Origin: [Mycobacterium] zoologicum
GTDB lineage: Bacteria > Actinomycetota > Actinomycetes > Mycobacteriales > Mycobacteriaceae
Assembly (NCBI RefSeq): GCF_020172665.1
Contig: NZ_CP083985.1
Location: forward strand, 2,954,747 to 3,018,746
Direction: 5' to 3'
Length of the DNA: 64,000 nucleotides
This document shows positions 32,436-40,151 of the stretch, piece by piece (positions within the stretch are counted from its first letter, which is position 1; each line of letters starts with the position of its first letter). A program made the position numbers and the translations under genes. The notes beneath the pieces are model-generated. The model saw only the letters and a program-made list of their open reading frames with translations, made no database searches and was not told the DNA's origin.

Positions 32436-32831
32436 ATGCCCCACCCGATCATGTTCCGCGACGACGACCCGGGCCTGACCGAGTTGCGCCGTGTCGCGTT
32501 GGGATTTCCCGAGGCGTTCGAGAAGATCTCGCACGGCCGCCCGGCGTTCTGCGCGCCGAAGATGTTCGCGGTCTACGGCGGCAACGCCAAGTCCGACGGC
32601 ACGATGGTGTCCTACCCGCATTCGCTGTTGGTCAAGGTCGACGAGTCCGAGCAACGTGCGCTCGGGCAGGACAGCCGGTTCTTCTCCCCGATGTATCTGG
32701 CACCGTCGGGGTGGCTGGGGCTGGATTTCGGTGCCGCGCCGGTGGATTGGGACGAGGTCGGCGAGTTGGTCGACGCGTCGTTTCGGCTGACCGCGTCGGC
32801 ACGGCTGATCCGGCTGCTCGACGGGACGTAG
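32436..32831 (+). CDS. MmcQ/YjbR family protein
   Basis: A 131-residue protein of the MmcQ/YjbR (CyaY-like fold) family. Family features are the N-terminal LTELRRVALGFPEAFEKISHGRPAF and the later GWLGLDFGAAPVDWDEVGELVDASFRLTA. DNA binding has been proposed for the family but not settled. An adjacent in-frame GTG (32433) is an alternative start. It is read with the DMT permease, 22 bases apart. Confidence 0.8.
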   Translation: MPHPIMFRDDDPGLTELRRVALGFPEAFEKISHGRPAFCAPKMFAVYGGNAKSDGTMVSYPHSLLVKVDESEQRALGQDSRFFSPMYLAPSGWLGLDFGAAPVDWDEVGELVDASFRLTASARLIRLLDGT

Positions 32832-32843
32832 GCCGTCTTTCGG

Positions 32844-33857
32844 CTATACCGCGTCCGGGTCGTCGGCGAGAGCCTCGCCCGCCCGCCGCACCAGGGCGAC
32901 CGCGGTGCGCGCCCACGCCGGGGTGGCACCGGCCAGACCGCAGACCGGGCTGATGCCGACCCGCTCGGCCAGCACCGAACGCGCGAACCCGATCCGGTCG
33001 GTGATGGCCGCGGCCGCGGCGGCCAGTTCCTCCATCGACGGCCGCCGCGCCGGAGCAAGCGCCGGCACCAGGCCCAGCACCACGGTGCGGCCCGAGTCGA
33101 TGAACGCCCCGAGCTCGTCGTAGCCGCCCGCCTCCAAGGCCGTGCAGTCCACCGCTACCGCCGGTATCCGACTGCGCTGCAACACGTTCCATGGCACATC
33201 CGAGGCGCAGCTGTGCACCAGCACGTCGGCGCCCACGGCATCGGCGCAGTCGTCGAGCAGTCCGGTCGCCACCGCCTCGTCGATCGCCGGCACCGGGCTC
33301 AGTTTGGTGACCCCGGCCAGCCGTCCGCTCACCGCAGCACCCAACGACGGCTCGTCGAGCTGGACGAGCACCGTGGTGTCCAGCCGCCGGACCAGCTCCG
33401 CCCGGCGCACCCGCAGGCCTTCGCCCAGGGATGCGGCCAGATCGCGCACCGCGCCGGGGTCGGTGATGGCCCGGTGGCCGTTCGCCAGCTCCAGTTCCGC
33501 GGCCAGCGTGAGCGGTCCGGGCCCCTGCAGCTTGACCGGGTGTCCGCTGCCCCGCAGGCCCGCGACCTCCCAGGCCTCTTCGAGGGCGTCGGTGTCCTCA
33601 CCGAGCAGGCTGACCGCACGCCGGGTCACGGCGCCGGGGCGCGCGGCCAGCCGGTAGCCGCGCGGGGCGGTGTCGAGGGCGATGTCGACCAGCAGTGCAC
33701 CGGCCCGGCCGATCAGATCCGCACCCACCCCGCGGGCCGGCAACTCAACCAGATGGGCCAGGCCACCACCCAACTCACCGACGACCACCTCGGCGGCCTG
33801 GCGCGCCGAGGTACCCGGCCACGACCCCAATCCCGTTCCGGTGGCGAAAGCACTCAC
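32844..33857 (-). CDS. MetE C-terminal-like (UROD/MetE fold) protein
   Basis: A 337-residue protein similar to the C-terminal barrel of cobalamin-independent methionine synthase; equivalent of Rv3015c. Zinc-ligand-like residues are present: HxC in VLVHSCASDV and the late cysteine in ISPVCGLAGATP. The short length and lack of the MetE N-terminal domain argue against ordinary methionine synthase. It may be a methyltransferase acting on another donor or acceptor, or a thiol-dependent enzyme. Confidence 0.75.
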   Translation of the reverse strand: MSAFATGTGLGSWPGTSARQAAEVVVGELGGGLAHLVELPARGVGADLIGRAGALLVDIALDTAPRGYRLAARPGAVTRRAVSLLGEDTDALEEAWEVAGLRGSGHPVKLQGPGPLTLAAELELANGHRAITDPGAVRDLAASLGEGLRVRRAELVRRLDTTVLVQLDEPSLGAAVSGRLAGVTKLSPVPAIDEAVATGLLDDCADAVGADVLVHSCASDVPWNVLQRSRIPAVAVDCTALEAGGYDELGAFIDSGRTVVLGLVPALAPARRPSMEELAAAAAAITDRIGFARSVLAERVGISPVCGLAGATPAWARTAVALVRRAGEALADDPDAV

Positions 33858-33914
33858 CGGCCAACCGTATTGAACGCCGTCGGCGCCCCGACACGGCGGG
33901 TTAGCCTTCCAGTC

Positions 33915-34544
33915 GTGAGAACACTGCGGCTGGCAGCGGTCTGCGCCGCGGTGTCGGTCGCGCTCGGCTGCACCCGGGTGGTCGGCGGGGACGTGCTGCC
34001 GCTCATCACACCGCCGGTACCCGACGGCGCCGTCGACATCGGCCGGATCATGCTCAGCACCGCACGGCTGCGCGCCATCGTCGGCGCCGGCGACGAGCTG
34101 ACCGCCATCCCCACCATGGATTCAACCGCCCCGGTGGATATCGACGAACTCGCCGCGACGGTCCCGCCGCCGTGCCGGTTCATCTATGCCGAGACCACGG
34201 TGTTCGGCGGCGGTTTCACCCGGTTCCGTAAAACCAGCTACCAGGACCCACCCAGGCCCGGGCTGATCTCGCAGGGCGTGGCCGTCTACCCCGACCCGGA
34301 TGCCGCCCGGGGCGCGTTCGATGCGCTGGTGGGCACCGTCGCCGCGTGCGCAGACAGCCCGGTGGGGCCGGAGCTGGTCGGCGAGTGGGCCGTCGACGGG
34401 CCGTGGCTGCACACGCGTCCCGGCGCCTGCGGACGCTCCTACCGGTGGAAGTCGACGGCCCTGATCGAGGTCACGCACTGCGGCTTCTCGGAGTCGGTCG
34501 CCGACCTCGTGGTCACGAACATGGCAGCGGCGATCCCGGGTTAG
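33915..34544 (+). CDS. lpqA: LpqA-like lipoprotein, PknH-sensor-like domain
   Basis: A 209-residue lipoprotein. The short signal peptide [14 protein letters not shown] ends in a lipobox with the lipidated cysteine at about residue 19. The outer domain resembles the extracellular sensor domain of PknH-type kinases, with cysteines in [31 protein letters not shown] and THCGF positioned for disulfides. GTG 33915 begins the signal peptide; the longer frame to 33213 is antisense to the MetE-like gene. It is the equivalent of Rv3016 and overlaps the mnmA stop by four bases. Confidence 0.8.
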   Translation: MRTLRLAAVCAAVSVALGCTRVVGGDVLPLITPPVPDGAVDIGRIMLSTARLRAIVGAGDELTAIPTMDSTAPVDIDELAATVPPPCRFIYAETTVFGGGFTRFRKTSYQDPPRPGLISQGVAVYPDPDAARGAFDALVGTVAACADSPVGPELVGEWAVDGPWLHTRPGACGRSYRWKSTALIEVTHCGFSESVADLVVTNMAAAIPG

Positions 34545-35617
34545 GAAAGGGTGGCGGAGATCGTCGCGCTGGCGATCACCTCGTCGCCGTCCGCGTCCGG
34601 GCGGTAGCAGGCCAGGGTCTGCCCGCGGGCGACCCCACGCAGCGGCTCGCGCAGCCGCACCTGGAGCTCATCGCCGACCAGTTCGGCGACCGCGGGGACG
34701 TTCTCGCCGTGGGCGCGCACCTGCACCTCGCACTCGACCGGGCCGCTCCATGGGCTTCCCGAGGTGAACACCGGCGCCCGGCCGGTCAGCGCCAGCACGT
34801 CCAGGTCGGCGGCGGCGCCGACGGTGACGGTGGCGGTGGCGGCGTCGATCCCGGTCACATACCGGGGCTGTCCGTCCGGGCCGGGACCGGCGATACCCAA
34901 TCCCTTGCGCTGGCCGATGGTGAAGCCGTGCACGCCGTCGTGCTCGGCCAGCACCGCTCCCTGCGCGTCGACGACGGCTCCGGGCCGCACCCCGATGTGG
35001 CTGCCCAGGAAGGTGCGGGTGTCACCGGTCGGGATGAAGCAGATGTCGTGACTGTCGGGCTTGCTCGCCACCGCCAGGCCGCGTTCGGCGGCCTCGGCGC
35101 GGATCTCCGACTTGGGGGTATCCCCGATCGGAAACGCGGCGTGACTCAACTGCTCGGCCGTGAGCACCGCCAGCACGTAGGATTGGTCCTTGTCGGCGTC
35201 CACCGCGCGGCGCAGCCGGCCACCGTCCAGCCGGGCGTAATGACCGGTGGCCACCATGTCGAAGCCGAGCGCGACGGCGCGGGCGGCCACCGCGGAGAAC
35301 TTGATCTTCTCGTTGCAGCGCACGCACGGGTTCGGGGTCTCCCCGCGCGCATAGGACTCGACGAAGTCGTCGATGACCTCCTCCTGGAACTGCTCGGAGA
35401 AGTCCCACACGTAAAACGGAATACCGAGCACGTCGGCGACCCGGCGGGCGTCGTCGGAGTCCTCCCGCGAGCAGCAGCCCCGCGAGCCGGTGCGCAGTGT
35501 TCCGGGGTTGCGCGACAGCGCCAGATGCACGCCGACCACGTCATGTCCGGCGTCGACCATCCGGGCCGCGGCGACCGACGAGTCCACCCCACCGCTCATC
35601 GCGGCTATCACCTTCAC
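34541..35617 (-). CDS. mnmA: tRNA 2-thiouridylase
   Basis: Installs the 2-thio group on U34 of Glu, Gln and Lys tRNAs with sulfur from the neighbouring cysteine desulfurase. The 358-residue protein has the PP-loop [13 protein letters not shown], catalytic cysteines in [12 protein letters not shown] and DSHDICFIP, and a C-terminal barrel. GTG start overlapping the iscS stop as GTGA (35614-35617), so donor and acceptor are coupled. Confidence 0.96.
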   Translation of the reverse strand: MKVIAAMSGGVDSSVAAARMVDAGHDVVGVHLALSRNPGTLRTGSRGCCSREDSDDARRVADVLGIPFYVWDFSEQFQEEVIDDFVESYARGETPNPCVRCNEKIKFSAVAARAVALGFDMVATGHYARLDGGRLRRAVDADKDQSYVLAVLTAEQLSHAAFPIGDTPKSEIRAEAAERGLAVASKPDSHDICFIPTGDTRTFLGSHIGVRPGAVVDAQGAVLAEHDGVHGFTIGQRKGLGIAGPGPDGQPRYVTGIDAATATVTVGAAADLDVLALTGRAPVFTSGSPWSGPVECEVQVRAHGENVPAVAELVGDELQVRLREPLRGVARGQTLACYRPDADGDEVIASATISATLS

Positions 35618-36786
35618 CGGGCCACCCCCGCCAGCATGGCTTGGCGGGCCCGGTCCACCGCACCGGGCAGCACCGCCAGCACCGCGTCCACGTCATCGTC
35701 GACGCTGGTGTGTCCCAACGACAGCCGCAGTGATCCTCGAGCGGTGACCGGGTCGGCGCCCATCGCCATCAGTACGTGTGACGGACGCGCCACCCCGGCG
35801 GTACACGCCGAGCCGGTCGAGCACTCGATACCGTTGGCGTCCAACAACATCAGCAGTGAATCGCCCTCGCATCCGGCGAAGGTGAAGTGCGCATTGCCGG
35901 GCAGCCGGTGCACGCGCGAGCCGTTGACACTGGTGTCGGAGATGTTCGCCAGCACCCCGTCGATAAGCCGGTCGCGCAGGGCCGCAACACGATCGGGGGC
36001 CACCTCCAGCGACCCCGCCGCAATCTCCAGCGCGGCGGCCATCCCAACCGTGCCCGCGACATCGGGTGTGCCGGAACGGATGTCACGTTCCTGCCCGCCG
36101 CCGTGCAGCAGCGGCACGCACGTCACATCGCGCCGCACCAGCAGCGCGCCGACCCCGCAGGGCCCGCCGAACTTGTGCGCGGTCAGGGTCAGCGCCGACA
36201 GGCCGCCGACGCCGAAGTCGACCGGCAGCGCTCCCACTGCCTGCACCGCGTCGGAATGCATCGGCACCCCGAATTCGGCGGCGACCGCAGCGAGTTCGGC
36301 AATCGGCAGCACCGTGCCGACCTCGTTGTTGGCCCACATCGCCGACACCAGCGCGACGTCGTCGGGTTCGCGTAGGGCTTCGCGCAGCGCGTCAGGCGAA
36401 ACAGAGCCGTCGGCCTCGGTCGGCAGCCAGGTGATCTCGGCGCCCTCGTGTTCGGCGAGCCAGCTGACCGAGTCCAGCACGGCGTGGTGTTCGACCTCGG
36501 TGGTGATGATCCGGCGCCGGCGCGCATCGGCGTCGCGGCGCGCCCAGTAGATGCCCTTGACCGCCAGGTTGTCACCGTCGGTGCCGCCGGCGGTGAACAC
36601 CACCTCCGACGGACGCGCCCCCAGGAGGGCCGCGATGGACTCCCGGGACTCCTCCATCCGGCGTCGCGCCGCTCGGCCGGCGGCGTGCAACGAGGAGGCA
36701 TTGCCGACTCGGCCCATCACAGCCGTCATCGCCTCGATGGCCTCGGGGTACATCGGGGTGGTGGCTGCGTGATCCAGATAGACCAT
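35614..36786 (-). CDS. iscS: Cysteine desulfurase
   Basis: PLP enzyme that takes sulfur from cysteine for tRNA thiolation and Fe-S assembly. The 390-residue protein begins [20 protein letters not shown] and has the PLP lysine in [13 protein letters not shown] and the mobile catalytic cysteine in [20 protein letters not shown] 36786 fits the family; the frame extends upstream to 36819. It is cotranscribed with mnmA. Confidence 0.96.
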   Translation of the reverse strand: MVYLDHAATTPMYPEAIEAMTAVMGRVGNASSLHAAGRAARRRMEESRESIAALLGARPSEVVFTAGGTDGDNLAVKGIYWARRDADARRRRIITTEVEHHAVLDSVSWLAEHEGAEITWLPTEADGSVSPDALREALREPDDVALVSAMWANNEVGTVLPIAELAAVAAEFGVPMHSDAVQAVGALPVDFGVGGLSALTLTAHKFGGPCGVGALLVRRDVTCVPLLHGGGQERDIRSGTPDVAGTVGMAAALEIAAGSLEVAPDRVAALRDRLIDGVLANISDTSVNGSRVHRLPGNAHFTFAGCEGDSLLMLLDANGIECSTGSACTAGVARPSHVLMAMGADPVTARGSLRLSLGHTSVDDDVDAVLAVLPGAVDRARQAMLAGVAR

Positions 36787-36833
36787 GACCCGCCCAGAAT
36801 ACCGGGCAGCCGCAGCCACCCCGGCCGCGTGTG

Positions 36834-37652
36834 TCAGCAGAAGACGCAGGCCGCCCGGTTCGGCCGCACCCGGCAGCCCACCGCCTGCTGACAGCGGGCT
36901 GCCAGTTCCCGCCGGTCATCCCCCGGCAACTGCAGGGATGCGACGTGGACCTGGGCCACCGTGCGACGGGCGGCAACCAGCCGCCGCATCGAGGCCATCA
37001 GGGTGTCGTCGCCGACGAAGGCCGGCAGCGTGGACCGGGATCCGTCGCGATGGTGGTAGCTCAGCTGCAGCGGCTGCACCGGCCGCGCCGCGTCGACGGC
37101 GGCCTGGAATATCGCCGGATAGAACCGGCCGTGGGCGCGTCCGCACCAGGTGGTGCCCTCCGGGAAGGCCACCACCGTGCGGCCGGCCCGCAATCGGGCC
37201 GCCACCTCCTCGACCACGGCGGGCAGCCGGCGCAGGTTGTCCCGGTCGATCGGGATGATCCGCATCAGGCGAGCCAACCCCCCGATTCCGGGCCAGCTGA
37301 TCAGATCGGCGCGCGCCACGAACACGCCCGGGCAGACCGCTCCGACGACGAACACGTCCAGCCAGGACGTGTGCTGACCGACCACCAGCATGCCGCGCAG
37401 ATTGCGCACCGGCGCTCCGCTGATGACGACCCGAACCCCGAAGCAGCGCAACACCATCCGGCAGCAGGCGCGCTGGAACCGGACCCTTCCCGGTGCCGGT
37501 ATCGCCAACAGCGGCAATACCGGCAGCAGCATGATCACCAGGGCCAGTCGCAGCGCGACCCCGACCGGGGACAGTCGCTCGACGCCGCTCTGCACGCACG
37601 CCGGAGTGCAGAATGCCCGAGGCGCCCAGGCGTTGACGGCCGCCTCGTTCAC
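36834..37652 (-). CDS. 1-acyl-glycerol-phosphate-type acyltransferase (PlsC/OlsA-like)
   Basis: A 272-residue membrane-associated acyltransferase with a membrane segment near residue 30 ([17 protein letters not shown]). The HX4D motif is HTSWLD and the second block is FPEGTTW. GTG 37652 overlaps the stop of the GNAT gene as GTGA. Equivalent of Rv3026c. Coupling to an OlsB-like N-acyltransferase suggests the two sequentially acylate one acceptor, as in ornithine-lipid synthesis, but glycerophospholipid synthesis is equally compatible. Confidence 0.82.
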   Translation of the reverse strand: MNEAAVNAWAPRAFCTPACVQSGVERLSPVGVALRLALVIMLLPVLPLLAIPAPGRVRFQRACCRMVLRCFGVRVVISGAPVRNLRGMLVVGQHTSWLDVFVVGAVCPGVFVARADLISWPGIGGLARLMRIIPIDRDNLRRLPAVVEEVAARLRAGRTVVAFPEGTTWCGRAHGRFYPAIFQAAVDAARPVQPLQLSYHHRDGSRSTLPAFVGDDTLMASMRRLVAARRTVAQVHVASLQLPGDDRRELAARCQQAVGCRVRPNRAACVFC

Positions 37653-38473
37653 GCAGACATCTCGGCTGCCGCCGCCACCGACCGCAGGCGGTGCAGATAG
37701 CGGGTGTCGGCCTCGTTGCGGCACAGCAGGGCCGGGAAGTCGGCCACCCCGAAGTCGGGGTCGTGGGCCGGTTCACCACAGATCTGGGCACCCAGCCGCA
37801 GATAGCCGCGCAGCAGCGGCGGAATGCTCGGGCGGGCCGGCGGGGCGATCTCGTCGAGGGACCGCCCGTCGAGCACCACCGGCCGGTACGGGGTCACCCG
37901 GTAGGGCGAGGCGTGCCGACGCTGCGCGACGTCGCGGACGCCGCGGATCTGGCTTCCCGGCGCACCTTCCCCGTGCACCGGCACCGACACGCACCCGGTG
38001 ACGTAGTCGTATTCGTAGCGGTCCAGATACGCCAGGATTCCGGCCCACATCAGCAGCACGACGGCACCGTTGCGGTGGCCGGGACGCACTACCGCGCGGC
38101 CCATCTCGACCAACGACGGCCGCAACGGGTCCAGTGCGGTGACCTCGAATTCGCCGGCGCTGTAGAGCCCGCCGGCGGCGATGGCACCGGTGGGCGGCAT
38201 CATCCGGTAGCAGCCGACCAGTTCGCCGGAGTTGTCGTCGCGCACCAGCAGGTGATCGCAGTACTGGTCGAATCGGTCCGCGTCACGGCCGTCTGCGGAG
38301 TGCGGCAGGCTGAATCCCGGCTCGGTGCTGAAGACCTCGTAGCGCAGCCGCTGCGCGGCCTCGATCAGCTCGGATTCGGTGGACAGCAGCAGCGAGTAAC
38401 GCGGGGTGTCGGTAGCGGCGCCTGAAGAGGTGGTCGTCGGGTCGGGGGCGATGAGAACAGAACCAGTGCTCAC
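37649..38473 (-). CDS. GNAT N-acyltransferase, OlsB-like
   Basis: A 274-residue protein with the hemolysin-like acyltransferase fold (RYEVFSTEPGFSLPH, ADRFDQYCDHLLVRD, GCYRMMPP, EFEVTALDPLRPSLVEMGRAVVRPGHRN), typical of ornithine-acyl-ACP N-acyltransferases. Equivalent of Rv3027c. GTG 38473 is the natural start; the open frame goes on to 38740 but overlaps the SDR gene's end. The acceptor amino acid is not established. Confidence 0.78.
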   Translation of the reverse strand: MSTGSVLIAPDPTTTSSGAATDTPRYSLLLSTESELIEAAQRLRYEVFSTEPGFSLPHSADGRDADRFDQYCDHLLVRDDNSGELVGCYRMMPPTGAIAAGGLYSAGEFEVTALDPLRPSLVEMGRAVVRPGHRNGAVVLLMWAGILAYLDRYEYDYVTGCVSVPVHGEGAPGSQIRGVRDVAQRRHASPYRVTPYRPVVLDGRSLDEIAPPARPSIPPLLRGYLRLGAQICGEPAHDPDFGVADFPALLCRNEADTRYLHRLRSVAAAAEMSA

Positions 38474-38585
38474 ATACAGCACGGTCGCGCAGCGATGCTG
38501 CGCACAAGCAATCAGCACGTGACGCGTTGATGCACGCTCGGTGACGAATTGCGACCGGCACCGCCGCGCGGATATTCGGTGCCGG

Positions 38586-39317
38586 TCAGGCCGCGGCGCC
38601 GCCGCCGTCGGCGTGCAGTGTCGAGCCGGTGATGAAACTGGACCGCGGCGAGACGAGAAACAACACGGCTTCGGCGATCTCGGCGGCCTGAGCCGTACGC
38701 CCGAGCGGAAGTGCCCGGCCCAGTTCGTCGTTGACGTCACCCCATTCGGCAGCCACGCCCTCGGTGGCGGTGGGGCCGGGCGCGACGCTGTTCACCCGCA
38801 CCCCGTGCGGCCCGAATTCGGCGGCCCAGGTGCGGGTCAGCGACTCCAGCGCTGCCTTGGAGGCGCTGTAGCTCGACGCACCGGGAACGCCTTTGAACGC
38901 GACCATGCTGGTGACGTTGACGATGCTGCCGTGTCCGCGCCGCAACATGGCCGGCACCAGCGCCGCGACCAGAAAGTAGGCGCCGCGCACGTTGGTGTCG
39001 AACGTCAACTCGAAGGAGGAGACGTCCTGTTCGACGGTGGCCGCGCCGGGGAACGCCGCGGCGTTGTTCACCAGGATGTCGACGCCGTCGTCACCGCATT
39101 GCCGGGCAAGGGATCTCACCGATTCGAGGTCGGACAGATCGGCGGCGACGAACCGGACGCCGCCGCCGAGCTCGGCGACGGCGGCGGCCCCTCGATCGGC
39201 GGATCGGCCGGTGATGATCACCGTGGCGCCGTGCCGCGCCAGCAGCCGGGCGGACTCCAACCCGATGCCCGAGGTGCCGCCGGTCACCAACGCGGTCCGG
39301 CCCGCCAGTTCGGTCAT
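38586..39317 (-). CDS. Short-chain dehydrogenase/reductase
   Basis: A 243-residue NAD(P)-dependent oxidoreductase with the classical SDR features: TGGTSGIG nucleotide loop, NNAAAF, catalytic Ser in NVTSMVAFK, and YSASK with the Tyr/Lys pair. Its ATG overlaps the stop of the NmrA-like gene as ATGA, so the two are coupled. The substrate is unknown. It lies between the backbone genes for the GNAT protein and etfA, together with the LuxR-type regulator. Confidence 0.9.
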   Translation of the reverse strand: MTELAGRTALVTGGTSGIGLESARLLARHGATVIITGRSADRGAAAVAELGGGVRFVAADLSDLESVRSLARQCGDDGVDILVNNAAAFPGAATVEQDVSSFELTFDTNVRGAYFLVAALVPAMLRRGHGSIVNVTSMVAFKGVPGASSYSASKAALESLTRTWAAEFGPHGVRVNSVAPGPTATEGVAAEWGDVNDELGRALPLGRTAQAAEIAEAVLFLVSPRSSFITGSTLHADGGGAAA

Positions 39318-40057
39318 TGCGACGCCAGCCAGTCCGCCAGCCGGGTCTGGGCCAGGCTCGCGCCGTCACCGGTGACCAGTCCGGTGTCGCCGACCTTGGT
39401 GCCGAAGTAGACGGCAGCCGGGTCCACCACGATCGGCAGATGCTCGCCGCGGTGCGCCAACACCAGCGTGGCCATCTCGGCGAACGTCATCTTCTCGGGG
39501 CCACCCACATCGATGCTGCCGTCCACGGGTGCCGCCTGGGCCGCCCGGGCCACCGCGGCGGCCACGTCGGCGCCCGCGATCGGCTGGATGAGTCCTTCGG
39601 GGGCGCGCACCACGCCGTCGACGGTCAGCGACGCGGTGATCGCGTCGGCGAACTCGTGGAACTGAGTGGCGCGCACGATCGTGTAGGGCAGCCCGGACTC
39701 GGCGATGATGCGCTCCTGGGCGACCTTGGCGCGCATGTAGCCACTGTCGGGCAGCCCGTCGCACCCCACGATCGACAGCGCGACGTAGTGGCCCACTTCG
39801 GCCGCCTTGGCCGCAGCCGTCTGGTTGGTGGTGGATTTGGTGAAGAAGTCCAGCACCGCGGCGTCGGCGAAGTCCGGGGAGTTGACGACGTCGACCAGCA
39901 CGTCGGCACCGGCCAGCGCGTCGGCCAGGCCCGCTCCGGTGAGCACGTCGGCGCCCGAGCTGTGCGACGCGGCCGCGGTCTCGTGTCCGGCCGCCTTCAG
40001 CAGCGCGACGACTTTGGAGCCGATCTGTCCGCTGGCACCCATCACGGTGATCTTCAT
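39314..40057 (-). CDS. NmrA-like NAD(P)-binding protein
   Basis: A 247-residue atypical SDR with the N-terminal Rossmann motif MKITVMGASGQIGSKVV and conserved SGYMRAKVAQERII and PYTIVRATQFHEF. Such proteins act as redox sensors or as NAD(P)H:quinone or flavin reductases. It is coupled to the downstream SDR and lies 94 bases after the LuxR-type regulator on the same strand. Confidence 0.82.
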   Translation of the reverse strand: MKITVMGASGQIGSKVVALLKAAGHETAAASHSSGADVLTGAGLADALAGADVLVDVVNSPDFADAAVLDFFTKSTTNQTAAAKAAEVGHYVALSIVGCDGLPDSGYMRAKVAQERIIAESGLPYTIVRATQFHEFADAITASLTVDGVVRAPEGLIQPIAGADVAAAVARAAQAAPVDGSIDVGGPEKMTFAEMATLVLAHRGEHLPIVVDPAAVYFGTKVGDTGLVTGDGASLAQTRLADWLASQ

Positions 40058-40151
40058 TGTCCTAATCCCTCCTTGACTGACTGTGTTCTGTCCACACTGT
40101 CACTGGAGGGCCGTAGTCGTACCCCGGAAAGTCCGTAGTCTCAACCGTGGA

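Noticed and set aside
34346..36550. 734-codon open frame antisense to mnmA and iscS
   Set aside because: Low-complexity shadow frame; both sense genes are certain.
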